From Geodermatophilus poikilotrophus (lineage in GTDB: Bacteria > Actinomycetota > Actinomycetes > Mycobacteriales > Geodermatophilaceae): a stretch of 64,000 nt of DNA. The notes under the pieces were generated by a model that did not search any database, had not been told where the DNA came from, and was given only the letters and a program-made list of their open reading frames with translations. The stretch lies in assembly GCF_900111455.1 (NCBI RefSeq), contig NZ_FOIE01000005.1, positions 186,001 through 250,000 on the forward strand, in the 5' to 3' direction. Positions 18,458-29,643 of the stretch are shown piece by piece; the stretch's first letter is position 1, and each line of letters begins with the position of its first letter. The translations under genes and the position numbers were made by a program.

Positions 18458-19822
18458 GTGCCACCTGCCGGAGTGAAGTCCCGCCCCGCCCACCGCTGCA
18501 CCGAGTGCGGCTACGCCTCCGCCAAGTGGGTGGGCCGGTGTCCCGAGTGCCAGGCCTGGGGCACCATCCAGGAGGTCGGCACCCCCGCCTCCCCGCTGCG
18601 CGCCGTGGCCGCCGGCCCGGTGACCGCACCGGCGGTCCCCATCGCCCAGGTGGAGCTCGCCGCCGCCCGTGCGGTGCCCACCGGCATCGATGAGTTCGAC
18701 CGCGTCCTCGGCGGCGGGCTGGTCCCCGGCGCGGTGCTGCTCGTGGCCGGCGAGCCGGGCGTGGGCAAGTCGACCCTGCTGCTCGAGGTGGCCCACCGGG
18801 TGGCCGCCTCGAACGGTCCGGCCCTCGTCGTGTCCGGCGAGGAGTCCGCGGCGCAGGTGCGGCTGCGGGCCGAGCGCATCGGCGCGCTGCACGACCGGCT
18901 GTACCTCGCCGCGGAGACCGAGCTGTCGGCCGTCCTCGCCCACGTCGAGGACGTCGCCCCCTCGCTGCTGGTCCTCGACAGCGTGCAGACCGTCCGCTCC
19001 CCCGCCGTCGAGGGCACCGACGGCGGCTCCACCCAGGTGCGCGCCGTGGCCAGCGCGCTGACCGCCGTCGCGAAGAGCCGCGGGATGACCACCATCCTCG
19101 TCGGCCACGTCACCAAGGACGGCGCCATCGCCGGGCCCCGCACCCTCGAGCACCTCGTCGACGTCGTCGTCTCCTTCGACGGGGAGCGCCACTCGACGCT
19201 GCGCCTGATCCGGGCCATGAAGAACCGGTTCGGCCCGGCCGACGAGATCGGCTGCTTCGAGATCGGCGACAACGGCGTGGTCGGCGTGCCCGACCCCTCG
19301 CACCTGTTCGTCTCGCGGCGCACGGCACCGGTGCCGGGCAGTTGCGTCACGGTCACCCTCGAGGGCAGCCGGCCGCTGCTGGCCGAGGTCCAGGCGCTGG
19401 TGGCCGCCAGCGGCGGGGGCGGCTCGCCCCGGCGGGCGGTGAGCGGGCTGGACTCGCAGCGGGTCGCCATGGTCAACGCAGTGGTGGAGCGGCGCGGCCG
19501 GGTCAGGCTCGCCGACGCCGACGTCTTCGCCGCCTCCGTCGGCGGGGTGCGCATCGCCGAGCCGGCGGCCGACCTCGCGCTGGCGCTGGCCATCGCCTCC
19601 GCGGCCAAGGACGTCCCGCTGCCCCGTGGCCTCGTCGCGGTCGGCGAGGTGGGTCTGTCCGGGGAGATCCGGCGGGTCGGCGGCACCGGCCGGCGGCTGG
19701 CCGAGGCGGCCCGCCAGGGCTACAAGGTCGCCCTCGTGCCGGAGGACGCCGGCAGCGCACCCAAGGGGATGCGGCTGGTCGAGGTTCCCGACCTCGGGGC
19801 TGCCTTCGCCCGTCTCTTCTGA
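18458..19822 (+). CDS. radA: DNA repair protein RadA
   Basis: A 454-aa RecA-related branch-migration helicase. It has an N-terminal four-Cys zinc finger (CTECGYASAKWVGRCPEC), Walker A GEPGVGKST (about residue 98), the RadA-specific KNRFG motif (MKNRFGPADEIGCF) and a C-terminal Lon-like domain (PLPRGLVAVGEVGLSGEIRR). It processes recombination intermediates. In many bacteria RadA also affects DisA activity, and disA follows 114 bp downstream. Confidence 0.97.
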   Translation: MPPAGVKSRPAHRCTECGYASAKWVGRCPECQAWGTIQEVGTPASPLRAVAAGPVTAPAVPIAQVELAAARAVPTGIDEFDRVLGGGLVPGAVLLVAGEPGVGKSTLLLEVAHRVAASNGPALVVSGEESAAQVRLRAERIGALHDRLYLAAETELSAVLAHVEDVAPSLLVLDSVQTVRSPAVEGTDGGSTQVRAVASALTAVAKSRGMTTILVGHVTKDGAIAGPRTLEHLVDVVVSFDGERHSTLRLIRAMKNRFGPADEIGCFEIGDNGVVGVPDPSHLFVSRRTAPVPGSCVTVTLEGSRPLLAEVQALVAASGGGGSPRRAVSGLDSQRVAMVNAVVERRGRVRLADADVFAASVGGVRIAEPAADLALALAIASAAKDVPLPRGLVAVGEVGLSGEIRRVGGTGRRLAEAARQGYKVALVPEDAGSAPKGMRLVEVPDLGAAFARLF

Positions 19823-19896
19823 GCCCGGCGGAGCCCGTGGTCACCCGGCGCGGGTGAGGTGGGTCACCGGCGACCGCCGGTACCGTGGCAGCCACG

Positions 19897-19902
19897 TAGA
19901 AT
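19897..19902 (+). promoter_or_regulatory. Probable -10 element of disA
   Basis: TAGAAT, 34 nt before the disA GTG. With AGGAG at 19927-19931 this gives a short leadered transcript independent of radA. Confidence 0.45.
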
Positions 19903-19936
19903 CGGCCCCCACCACGTCGAAACGTCAGGAGCGCTC

Positions 19937-21022
19937 GTGCCCCCCGCTGTGGACTCCGAGGTCGCGCTCCGCGAACTGCTCGGCCGCATAGCACCGGGGA
20001 CGGCGCTGCGTGACGGCCTGGAGCGGATCCTGGCGGGGCGTACGGGCGCGCTGATCGTGCTCGGGTACGACCGCGTGGTCGAGTCGATCTGCACCGGCGG
20101 CTTCGCCCTCGACGTCGCCCTGTCGGCCACCCGGCTCCGTGAGCTGGCCAAGATGGACGGTGCGGTGATCGTCTCCTACGACGGCACCCGGATCGTCCGG
20201 GCCGGCGTCCACCTGATGCCGGACCCGACCGTCCCGACCGAGGAGTCCGGCACCCGGCACCGCACCGCCGAGCGGGTCGCCATCCAGACCGGCTTCCCGG
20301 TGATCTCGGTGAGCCAGTCGATGCACATCATCAGCGTCTACGTCGCCGGGCGGCGGTACACGCTGGAGCACCCGACGACGATCCTGGCGCGGGCAAACCA
20401 GGCGCTGGCCGCGCTCGAGCGCTACAAGCTGCGGCTCGACGAGGTGGCCAGCACGCTGTCGGCGCTGGAGATCGAGGACCTCGTCACCGTCCGCGACGCG
20501 ATGAGCGTGAGCCAGCGGCTGGAGATGGTCCGCCGGATCGCCGACGAGATCGAGGGCTTCGTCGTCGAGCTGGGCACCGACGGGCGGCTGCTGGCGCTGC
20601 AGCTCGACGAGATGCTCGCCGGGGTGGAGGAGGACCGCGCCCTGCTGGTGCGCGACTACCTGCCGGCCGGGCTGCGGCGGCCGAGGAGCATCGAGGAGGT
20701 CCTGGCCGACCTGCGCGCGCTCTCGGCCACCGAGCTGCTCGACCTGTCCGCCGTGGCCCGCTGCTACGGGCTGCCGACCTCCGCCGACGCGCTCGACTCC
20801 CCCGTCAGCCCCCGCGGCTACCGCCTGCTGGCCCGCGTCCCGCGGCTGCCGGCCGGCATCATCGACCGCCTGGTGGATCACTTCGGCGGGCTGCAGAAGC
20901 TGCTCGCCGCCACCATCGAGGACCTGCTGGCCGTCGAGGGCGTGGGCGAGGCCCGGGCCCGGGGTATCCGCGAGGGGCTCTCGCGGCTGGCCGAGACCTC
21001 GATCCTCGACCGCTACAGCTGA
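19937..21022 (+). CDS. disA: DNA integrity scanning protein DisA (diadenylate cyclase)
   Basis: A 361-aa octameric enzyme that makes c-di-AMP from two ATP and scans DNA for branched structures. Diadenylate-cyclase motifs are visible: [30 protein letters not shown] and [11 protein letters not shown] (the RHR motif). A helical linker follows, and a C-terminal helix-hairpin-helix domain ([20 protein letters not shown]). GTG 19937 is preferred because of AGGAG six bases upstream; the frame's earlier start (19859) has none. Confidence 0.96.
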   Translation: MPPAVDSEVALRELLGRIAPGTALRDGLERILAGRTGALIVLGYDRVVESICTGGFALDVALSATRLRELAKMDGAVIVSYDGTRIVRAGVHLMPDPTVPTEESGTRHRTAERVAIQTGFPVISVSQSMHIISVYVAGRRYTLEHPTTILARANQALAALERYKLRLDEVASTLSALEIEDLVTVRDAMSVSQRLEMVRRIADEIEGFVVELGTDGRLLALQLDEMLAGVEEDRALLVRDYLPAGLRRPRSIEEVLADLRALSATELLDLSAVARCYGLPTSADALDSPVSPRGYRLLARVPRLPAGIIDRLVDHFGGLQKLLAATIEDLLAVEGVGEARARGIREGLSRLAETSILDRYS

Positions 21023-21026
21023 GGGA

Positions 21027-21077
21027 CCTCCCTCCTCCCCAGCACTCGCGGGCTCGTGGCCGGCCCCTGGAGGGAGG
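21027..21077 (+). terminator. Terminator-like hairpin, family E
   Basis: CCTCCCTCC (21027-21035) pairs with GGAGGGAGG (21069-21077). The spacer contains CACTCGCGGGCTCG, as in other family E copies. It follows the disA stop by 4 nt and faces the convergent gene ending at 21081. Confidence 0.65.
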
Positions 21078-21080
21078 CCG

Positions 21081-21755
21081 TCAGCCGAGGGTGATCGCTG
21101 TCTCGGCCGACGTCTTCGTGTCGAGCCGACCGCGCAGCGCGTACTGCCCGGGAGCCGGCGCCGTCCGTGCGGCGGTGCAGGTCGGCTCGCTGGTCAGACC
21201 ACCCCAGACGAGCGGGAAGGCCACCGACTCCCCCGGCGCCAGGGTGCGGGTGTCGCTGCTGTTCTCGGGGAAGCAGTCGTTGCTGCCCCACACCCGGTTG
21301 CCGGACGCGTCGGACATGACGATCTCCTGCAGGCCCTCGTCGAGCACCCGCACGCACGGCACCGACGAGACGTTGGTGACCACGAGCTCGAAGGTCGGCT
21401 TGCCACCGACCGGGACGCTGCCGGGACCGCGGACCTCCAGCTCGATCATGTCGTCGCCGCAGGGGTCGCCGGGCGCCGGGCTCGCTGGAGCCGGCTCGGC
21501 GGCCGGCTCGGGCGCAGGGGTCGGCGTCCGCACGCCGGCCAGCGAGGGCACCACCCGCGCCAGCGCTGGGGGCTCACCGGCCGCGGTGCTCGCCTCGGTC
21601 GTCGCCGCGGCCGCCGTCGTCTCGCCGGACCCCCCGCTCAGCGCGGTGAACGCGAGCCAGCCCCCGCCCCCCAGGACCGCCAGCAGCAGGAGCAGGACGA
21701 GCAGTCGCCGCCGCCAGTAGACCGCCGCGGGCAGGGGGCCGACCGGGTGGAGCAC
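21081..21755 (-). CDS. Conserved membrane-anchored protein, Rv3587c-like
   Basis: A 224-aa protein with an Arg-flanked N-terminal transmembrane helix (RRRLLVLLLLLAVLGGGG), a Thr/Ala/Pro linker, and an extracytoplasmic beta domain (about residues 110-224). The domain has four Cys in the contexts DPCGDD, VPCVRV, DCFPEN and PTCTAA, which could form two disulfides. Its place between disA and mutY matches Rv3587c. Function unknown; the domain resembles DUF4232-type exported folds. GTG 21755 lies 7 nt after a TACGGT -10 element. Confidence 0.75.
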   Translation of the reverse strand: MLHPVGPLPAAVYWRRRLLVLLLLLAVLGGGGWLAFTALSGGSGETTAAAATTEASTAAGEPPALARVVPSLAGVRTPTPAPEPAAEPAPASPAPGDPCGDDMIELEVRGPGSVPVGGKPTFELVVTNVSSVPCVRVLDEGLQEIVMSDASGNRVWGSNDCFPENSSDTRTLAPGESVAFPLVWGGLTSEPTCTAARTAPAPGQYALRGRLDTKTSAETAITLG

Positions 21756-21762
21756 GCCGAGA

Positions 21763-21768
21763 ACCGTA
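21763..21768 (-). promoter_or_regulatory. Leaderless -10 element of the Rv3587c-like gene
   Basis: TACGGT on the minus strand, 7 nt before the GTG at 21755. Confidence 0.5.
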
Positions 21769-21790
21769 GTGCGCGGCGGGAGGCCGACCC

Positions 21791-22735
21791 GTGGCGGCAC
21801 GCCGTCCCCCGCAGGCGGCACACTGGGACCTCGTGGACAGCCCGGCCCGCACCCTGCCGCCGTCACCCGACCCCGTCGGCGACGTCCTCGTCGACTGGTT
21901 CGCCGAGGCCGCCCGCGACCTGGCGTGGCGCCGCCCGGGCACCGACCCGTGGGCGGTGCTGGTCAGCGAGGTGATGCTGCAGCAGACCCCGGTCGCCCGG
22001 GTCGAGCCGGTGTGGCGCGACTGGATGGACCGCTGGCCCACGCCTGTTGCGCTGGCCACGGCGTCGCCGGCCGAGGTGATCCGCGCCTGGGGCAAGCTCG
22101 GCTACCCGCGGCGGGCGCTGCGGCTGCGCGAGACCGCCGTCGCCCTCACCGAGCGGCACGGCGGCGTCGTCCCCGCGGACGTGGCGGCGCTGGAGGCGTT
22201 ACCGGGCATCGGGACCTACACCGCCCGCGCCGTCGCCTGCTTCGGGCACGGACAGCCACAGCCGGTGGTCGACACGAACGTGCGCCGGGTGGTGGCCCGG
22301 CTGGTGCACGGGCGCGCGGAGGCGGCACCGGCGCGCGCCGCCGACCTCACCGACGTCGCGGTGCTCGCCCCTGCCGACCCCGAGCGGGCGGCGCGCTTCT
22401 CGGTCGCGGTCATGGAGCTGGGCGCGCTGGTGTGCGTCGCCCGGACGCCGCGGTGCGCCGTCTGCCCGGTGCGGACGGACTGCGCGTGGCGGCTGGCCGG
22501 CTGTCCGGCGCCGGACGGTCCGCCGCGCAGGGTGCAGAGGTTCGCCGGCACGGACCGGCAAGTGCGCGGGCGGCTGCTGGACGTCCTGCGGGGCGCTGAG
22601 GGCTCCGTGGCGGCACCGCAGCTCGACGAGGCCTGGGCCGACGCCGTGCAGCGCTCCCGCTGCCTGGACTCGCTGCTCGCCGACGGCCTGGTCGAGCAGA
22701 CCGCCGACGGCCGCTTCACCCTGCCGGCGGGTTGA
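21791..22735 (+). CDS. mutY: A/G-specific adenine glycosylase MutY
   Basis: A 314-aa base-excision enzyme that removes adenine opposite 8-oxoguanine. Visible are the catalytic Glu region SEVMLQQTPV, the helix-hairpin-helix LPGIGTYTARAV, VDTNVRRVVARL, and a [4Fe-4S] loop with C-x6-C-x2-C-x5-C spacing (CVARTPRCAVCPVRTDC). The C-terminal NUDIX-like domain of E. coli MutY is absent; a short winged region is present instead, consistent with the short mycobacterial enzyme. GTG 21791 or GTG 21833 could be the start. Confidence 0.93.
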   Translation: MAARRPPQAAHWDLVDSPARTLPPSPDPVGDVLVDWFAEAARDLAWRRPGTDPWAVLVSEVMLQQTPVARVEPVWRDWMDRWPTPVALATASPAEVIRAWGKLGYPRRALRLRETAVALTERHGGVVPADVAALEALPGIGTYTARAVACFGHGQPQPVVDTNVRRVVARLVHGRAEAAPARAADLTDVAVLAPADPERAARFSVAVMELGALVCVARTPRCAVCPVRTDCAWRLAGCPAPDGPPRRVQRFAGTDRQVRGRLLDVLRGAEGSVAAPQLDEAWADAVQRSRCLDSLLADGLVEQTADGRFTLPAG

Positions 22736-22795
22736 CCATCGGCAGGTGGCTGCCCGACACGCCGCCGACCGCAGCCCTCTGCCGGTGATCGCGGC

Positions 22796-22863
22796 CGAGT
22801 GAGCAGGTGCGGTCGCCGACACGGGCGGACACGCCCGCGCGCGCGACCACGACTGCTCACTCG
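22796..22863. repeat. 68-bp palindromic element, family P2
   Basis: Arms 22796-22816 (CGAGTGAGCAGGTGCGGTCGC) and 22843-22863 are inverted repeats, mismatched only in an internal four-base block. The 26-nt loop contains a nested GGGCG/CGCCC hairpin. It lies between mutY and the clpC terminator. Confidence 0.7.
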
Positions 22864-22895
22864 CGTGGAGGACCAGCGGGGACAGCACAGGACGA

Positions 22896-22932
22896 CGAAG
22901 GGGCCGCCTCCCACTGGGAGACGGCCCCTTCG
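22896..22932. terminator. Strong bidirectional terminator between mutY and clpC
   Basis: An 11-bp arm CGAAGGGGCCG, then CTCCC pairing with GGGAG, then CGGCCCCTTCG. It ends 17 bp from the clpC stop and can serve both convergent genes. Confidence 0.8.
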
Positions 22933-22949
22933 CACGGGCTACCCGAGGC

Positions 22950-25475
<2,526 letters not shown>

Positions 25476-25789
25476 CTGCTGCTTCTCCTCTGACCGGCTG
25501 GTCCGGCGCTGCCCTCCCCTGGTGGGGAGGAGCACCCGACGTCCGTCGGCGCGCGGGGCACCGGTCTTTCCACTGTAGTCGCGGACTCCGACCCTCCGTC
25601 GGTACACAGTCCGTTTCGGAGGAGAGGAGCTGCCCGGTCCAACCGATGGTCCCGGACGGGTGTTCCGCTCCTGTTACGCCCACAGCGGACGGCTCGGCAC
25701 CGGCGACCGCGTCGCGGCCAGGACGGTGGTCCCGTCCGTCCCCGCCTCCAGCGGACGGCGTGCCGGGATCCCGCGCGAGGAGCCCTCGC
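25476..25789. other. Intergenic region upstream of clpC
   Basis: 314 bp without a supported gene. It must hold the clpC promoter. On the minus strand TACAGT near 25573-25578 is the best -10 candidate, with no clear -35. I see no ClgR-type operator and no RNA gene. Confidence 0.4.
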
Positions 25790-26068
25790 TCAGCAGGTGA
25801 GCGCGAGGCAGACCCAGCAGAGCGGCCACTCCTCGTCGCCGTCGTCCGGCCACACCCACAGGGCCGGGTCGAGCAGGGTGACCGGCGCCAGGCAGAGGGC
25901 TCGGCCGGCGACCAGCCCCGCGTCCCCGACCGCGTGCAGCCGGCTGGGTGCCGTCCCGCCCCAGGGCGAGCGCGGCGCCTCGGCGTCCACGCCGACGGTC
26001 CACCGGTGCTGACCGGGGGCGGCCGAACGGCGTCCCGCTGCCGACCAGGGCCCCTCCACGGTGCTCAC
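25790..26068 (-). CDS. Hypothetical 92-aa protein with a C-terminal CxxC
   Basis: Starts at GTG 26068, overlapping the stop of the STAS gene (GTGA), so the two are coupled. It is rich in Trp and small residues and ends with an acidic segment followed by WPLCWVCLALTC, a CxxC that might bind metal or form a disulfide. No family recognised. Coupling suggests a shared function with the STAS protein. Confidence 0.6.
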   Translation of the reverse strand: MSTVEGPWSAAGRRSAAPGQHRWTVGVDAEAPRSPWGGTAPSRLHAVGDAGLVAGRALCLAPVTLLDPALWVWPDDGDEEWPLCWVCLALTC

Positions 26069-26388
26069 TCGACGACCAGCCGCACGCCGTCGGTGGCCAG
26101 CGTATCGGCGAGGCGGGCGAGCAGCTGCCGGGCGTCGTCGTCGACGGTCGCCAGGGGCTGGAGGCGGACGGTCACCTGCCGGTGCCCCTGGCGCTGCAGC
26201 GCGATGATGCTGCCGCACAGCAGGTCCGCCGAGAGGGCGTCGAGGTGCCCTCGCGCCCGGACGACGCCCTGTCGCTGGTCGAGGCTGGCGGTGAAGCTCG
26301 GGGCCAGGGGGCTCGGGTCGACGGCCCCCCGGCCGGCGGCGGCCGCTGGGCCGGGTGGAGCGGTGGTCTCGGCCGCGTCCTGGCTCAT
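26065..26388 (-). CDS. STAS-domain protein (anti-sigma antagonist-like) lacking the phospho-Ser
   Basis: A 107-aa protein. After about 30 Ala/Pro-rich residues comes one STAS fold (FTASLDQRQGVVRARGHLDA ... VTVRLQPLATVDDDARQLLA). In SpoIIAA/RsbV proteins the regulatory loop reads D-S-S-G; here it reads D-D-D-A, so the phosphorylatable Ser is replaced by Asp. It may be constitutively phosphomimetic or insensitive to a kinase. The nearest sigma gene is the frameshifted one at 15104. ATG 26388 is used. Confidence 0.75.
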   Translation of the reverse strand: MSQDAAETTAPPGPAAAAGRGAVDPSPLAPSFTASLDQRQGVVRARGHLDALSADLLCGSIIALQRQGHRQVTVRLQPLATVDDDARQLLARLADTLATDGVRLVVE

Positions 26389-26588
26389 GGCACAACCGTC
26401 ACGAATCGGTCCGAAACGCCCCAGGGTCGAAAGTCCCTGCCCCGGCCGCCGGTGACGCGAAGTGAGCAGGTGACCGCGGTGCGGACGGCGGCGGCCCGGC
26501 GCCCTCGAAGGAGGGTGCCGGGCCGTTCCCAGTTGTGCTGCGCCCCCGTCCAGAGGCTCACCCCGCTGGCGAGGGTGGGGACGGGTGG

Positions 26589-26639
26589 CCCCCTTGCAGG
26601 GCCCCGCCGCCAGCCTGCGAGCGGTGGGGGGCAAGGGGG
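26589..26639 (-). terminator. Terminator-like hairpin downstream of lsr2 (family E)
   Basis: CCCCCTTGC (26589-26597) pairs with GCAAGGGGG (26631-26639), with a family E-type CACCGCTCGCAGG spacer on the minus strand. Located 7 nt beyond the lsr2 stop. Confidence 0.65.
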
Positions 26640-26646
26640 TCCTCTT

Positions 26647-27000
26647 TCAGTGAGCGGCTTCGTACGCCTCGACGACGCTGGCCGGGATGCGCCCGCGGTC
26701 GCTGACGGCGTGACCGTTCTTGCGCGCCCAGTCGCGGATCGCGCCGGCCTGCTCGCGGTCCATGCGGCCACCGCCCCCGGTGGCCCGCGACCGGCCGCCG
26801 CCGGAGGCCCGGCCGTTGCCGCGACCGACCTTGCGCGCGGCCTGCACATAACGGGAGAACGCGTCTCGCAACTCCTGCGCGTTCTTCTCCGACAGATCGA
26901 TCTCGTAGTTCGTGCCGTCGAGCGAGAAACTCACCGTCTCGTCCGCGGGCACGTTCTCGTCGAGGTCGTCACTGAGGATGACCTGCACCTTGCGCGCCAT
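26647..27000 (-). CDS. lsr2: Lsr2-family nucleoid-associated xenogeneic silencer
   Basis: A 117-aa H-NS-like protein that bridges AT-rich DNA and silences horizontally acquired genes. The N-terminal dimerisation domain ([40 protein letters not shown]) is followed by a Gly/Arg linker. The C-terminal DNA-binding domain ([20 protein letters not shown]) carries the RGR AT-hook-like motif. ATG 27000 with GGAG upstream. Orthologue of Rv3597c, between clpC and lysS as in mycobacteria. Confidence 0.97.
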   Translation of the reverse strand: MARKVQVILSDDLDENVPADETVSFSLDGTNYEIDLSEKNAQELRDAFSRYVQAARKVGRGNGRASGGGRSRATGGGGRMDREQAGAIRDWARKNGHAVSDRGRIPASVVEAYEAAH

Positions 27001-27079
27001 TGCTTCTCCACTCCCGCGTCGCTCCGCAGAACGGGGACCTCCGTCCCCGAGCTCGCAGCCCTTTTCTCTGTCGGACAGG

Positions 27080-27107
27080 ACCATAGACCATTCACGGCAC
27101 GGAGAAA
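27080..27107 (-). promoter_or_regulatory. Probable lsr2 promoter
   Basis: On the minus strand, TATGGT (27080-27085) with TTTCTC (27102-27107) 16 nt upstream. The leader to ATG 27000 is about 75 nt. The region is locally AT-richer than its surroundings, which would permit Lsr2 autoregulation; that is inference. Confidence 0.5.
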
Positions 27108-27149
27108 CACATCCCCCGCACAATGGAGTGAGAGAGGGAGCTGCGCGGA

Positions 27150-28736
27150 TCAGGAGGAGAGCGGCCGCACCAACGGAAAGAGGATGGTCTCCCGGATGCC
27201 CAATCCGGTGAGCGTCATCATCAACCGGTCCATGCCCATCCCCATGCCACCGGTCGGCGGCATGCCGTACTCCAGCGCCTCCAGGAAGTCCTCGTCGAAC
27301 GCCATCGCCTCGGGGTCCCCCTCGGCGGCCAGCACGGCCTGCGCGACCAGGCGCTCGCGCTGCGCCACCGGGTCGACCAGCTCCGAGTAGGCCGTCGCGC
27401 GCTCCACCCCGGCGATGTAGAGGTCCCACTTCTCGGCCAGACCGGGCTGCGACCGGTGTGCACGGGTCAGCGGCGAGGTGTCCAGCGGGTAGTCGACGAC
27501 GAAGGTCGGCTCCTGCAGCGAGTCCTGGACCAGCGCCTCGAACAGCTCCTCGACGACCTTGCCCGGGATCCACGCCGGGTCGACGCCGACGTCGTGGCGC
27601 GCGGCGAGGGCGCGCAGCGTCTCCAGCGGCGTCCCGGGGGTGACCTCCTCGCCGACGGCCTCGGAGACCAGCGCGTGGAGCGGCGCCTGCCGCCACTCCC
27701 CCGACAGGTCGATCTCGGTGCCGTCGTTGTGTCGCGCAACGTGGTCGCCGAACAACGCTGCGCAGCATTCCTGGGTCAGTTCGCGGGTGAGCGTGGCCAT
27801 CACCTGGTAGTCGGCGTGGGCCTGGTAGGCCTCGAGCATCGCGAACTCCGGCGAGTGGGTGCTGTCCACACCCTCGTTGCGGAAGTTCCGGTTGATCTCG
27901 AAGACGCGTTCCAGCCCGCCGACGATGCACCGCTTGAGGAACAGCTCGGGTGCGATGCGCAGGTACAGGTCGAGGTCGAATGCGTTCATGTGCGTGCGGA
28001 ACGGCCGCGCGGCGGCGCCCCCGTGCACGGTCTGCAACATGGGCGTCTCGACCTCGAGATAGCCGCGCCCGACCAGTTCCCGCCGCAGCGTCGACATCAC
28101 CGTGGCGCGCTGACGGACGGTCCGGCGCGCCTCGTCGCGGACGATGAGGTCGACGTACCGACGGCGGACGCGCAGTTCCTCGCTCATCGGCTTGTGCGCC
28201 ACCGGCAGCGGCCGCAGCGCCTTGGCGGTCAGCTGCCAGGAGTCGGCGAACACGGACAGCTCGCCGCGCCGCGACGTGCCGACCTCGCCCTCGACGAACA
28301 CGTGGTCGCCGAGGTCGATGTCGGCCTTCCACGCGGCCAGCGACTCCTCGCCGACCCGGTCGAGGGAGAGCATCACCTGCAGCTCGGCGTCGCCCTCGCG
28401 CAGCGTCGCGAAGCACAGCTTGCCGGTGTTGCGGACGAAGATGACCCGCCCGGTGACGCCGGCGCGGTCCCCGGTCATGGTGTCCGGCTCGAGGTCGGGG
28501 TGCTCCGCCCGGACCTCCGCCAGGGTGGTCGTGCGGGCGACGGCGACCGGGTAGGGGTCGACGCCGGCCTCGCGCATCCGGTCCAGCTTCGCCCGGCGCA
28601 CCCGGAGCTGTTCGGGGAGTTCGTCGTCCGGCGGCGGGACCGTGCCCGACTCCGCGCCCCGTTCCGCTCCTCGCTCGTCCCTCGCTGCGGTGCCCGTCGG
28701 GGAACGGCTGTCGTCGGGCGGTGGTACCTCGGTCAC
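27150..28736 (-). CDS. lysS: Lysyl-tRNA synthetase (class II)
   Basis: A 528-aa enzyme that charges tRNA-Lys. The OB-fold anticodon-binding domain includes [20 protein letters not shown]. Class II motifs are present: [12 protein letters not shown] (motif 1), [20 protein letters not shown] (motif 2) and [16 protein letters not shown] (motif 3). About 50 N-terminal residues are disordered and acidic. The start GTG 28736 lies 12 nt after the coaX stop, suggesting co-transcription. Confidence 0.95.
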   Translation of the reverse strand: MTEVPPPDDSRSPTGTAARDERGAERGAESGTVPPPDDELPEQLRVRRAKLDRMREAGVDPYPVAVARTTTLAEVRAEHPDLEPDTMTGDRAGVTGRVIFVRNTGKLCFATLREGDAELQVMLSLDRVGEESLAAWKADIDLGDHVFVEGEVGTSRRGELSVFADSWQLTAKALRPLPVAHKPMSEELRVRRRYVDLIVRDEARRTVRQRATVMSTLRRELVGRGYLEVETPMLQTVHGGAAARPFRTHMNAFDLDLYLRIAPELFLKRCIVGGLERVFEINRNFRNEGVDSTHSPEFAMLEAYQAHADYQVMATLTRELTQECCAALFGDHVARHNDGTEIDLSGEWRQAPLHALVSEAVGEEVTPGTPLETLRALAARHDVGVDPAWIPGKVVEELFEALVQDSLQEPTFVVDYPLDTSPLTRAHRSQPGLAEKWDLYIAGVERATAYSELVDPVAQRERLVAQAVLAAEGDPEAMAFDEDFLEALEYGMPPTGGMGMGMDRLMMTLTGLGIRETILFPLVRPLSS

Positions 28737-28747
28737 GGGTCGCCACC

Positions 28748-29569
28748 CTACGGGGAGGCCGATCTCCGGGTGGGCGGGGAACGGAGACCGGCCTCGTGCC
28801 GCTCGAAGGCCAGCCGCAGCCCGTGCACGGTCAGGTCGGGCTCCCGCTCGCCGATCGAGCGGCAGCTGTCGGCCACCAGGGGCGCCAGCCCACCGGTGGC
28901 GACGACGACCGGCGCGGCGCCGAACTGCGCGACCAGCTCGGCGGCGATCCGGGCCACCAACCCGTCGACCAGGCCGGCGAAGCCCAGCACCAGGCCCGAC
29001 TGCAGCGCCGCGACGGTGTTCTTGCCGATCGCCTGCGGCGGCACGGTGAGCTCCACCGAGCGCAGCTGCGCCGCACGGGCGGCCAGCGCCTCCAGGCTGA
29101 CCTCGACGCCGGGGGCCAGCGCGCCGCCGAGGAACTGCCCGTCGGGGCCCACGGCGTCGACGTTGGTGGAGGTGCCGAAGTCGACGACGACGACCGGGCG
29201 CCCGCTGCCGTCGGGACGGCGTCCGTGCAGCTCGTGGGCGGCCAGCGCGGTGACCACGCGGTCGGCACCGACCTCGCGCGGGTTGTCCACGTGCAGCGGG
29301 ACGCCGGTCCGCACACCCGGCCCGATGAGGACCACCGGCACCTCGAGGGAGTCCAGCAGCGCGCGCAGCGCCGGGAGCAGCGCGGGCACCGTCGAGCAGG
29401 CCGACACCCCGGTCACCTCGGTGTCCCGCAGCAGCCCGCGCCACAGCATCCGCAGCTCGTCGCTGGTGGCCCGCGGCGCGGTCGTCACCCGCCAGCAGCC
29501 GACCCGGCGCGGACCGTCGAAGGTGGCCAGGACGGTCTGGCTGTTGCCGACGTCGACGGTCAGCAGCAC
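28748..29569 (-). CDS. coaX: Type III pantothenate kinase
   Basis: A 273-aa ASKHA-fold enzyme performing the first step of coenzyme A synthesis. It begins [18 protein letters not shown], the phosphate-1 motif. [19 protein letters not shown] supplies the family's GADR motif, and [14 protein letters not shown] and [15 protein letters not shown] are also present. GTG 29569. Grouped with panC and panD in one pantothenate/CoA and NAD block. A palindromic element separates it from nadC. Confidence 0.95.
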   Translation of the reverse strand: MLLTVDVGNSQTVLATFDGPRRVGCWRVTTAPRATSDELRMLWRGLLRDTEVTGVSACSTVPALLPALRALLDSLEVPVVLIGPGVRTGVPLHVDNPREVGADRVVTALAAHELHGRRPDGSGRPVVVVDFGTSTNVDAVGPDGQFLGGALAPGVEVSLEALAARAAQLRSVELTVPPQAIGKNTVAALQSGLVLGFAGLVDGLVARIAAELVAQFGAAPVVVATGGLAPLVADSCRSIGEREPDLTVHGLRLAFERHEAGLRSPPTRRSASP

Positions 29570-29581
29570 CGGTCGGTCCTC

Positions 29582-29643
29582 CGCGAGGTCTGCACAGTGG
29601 CGGCCATCAGGGCCTCGAAGACCACGAGAGTGCAGATCCCGCG
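29582..29643. repeat. Palindromic element, family P1 copy B (degenerate)
   Basis: Left arm 29582-29605 begins CGCGAGGTCTGCACAGTGG; the loop ATCAGGGCCTCGA matches copy A except at two positions. The right arm (29619-29643) pairs well only in its outer half (GTGCAGATCCCGCG). The element covers the last codons and stop of nadC. Confidence 0.7.
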
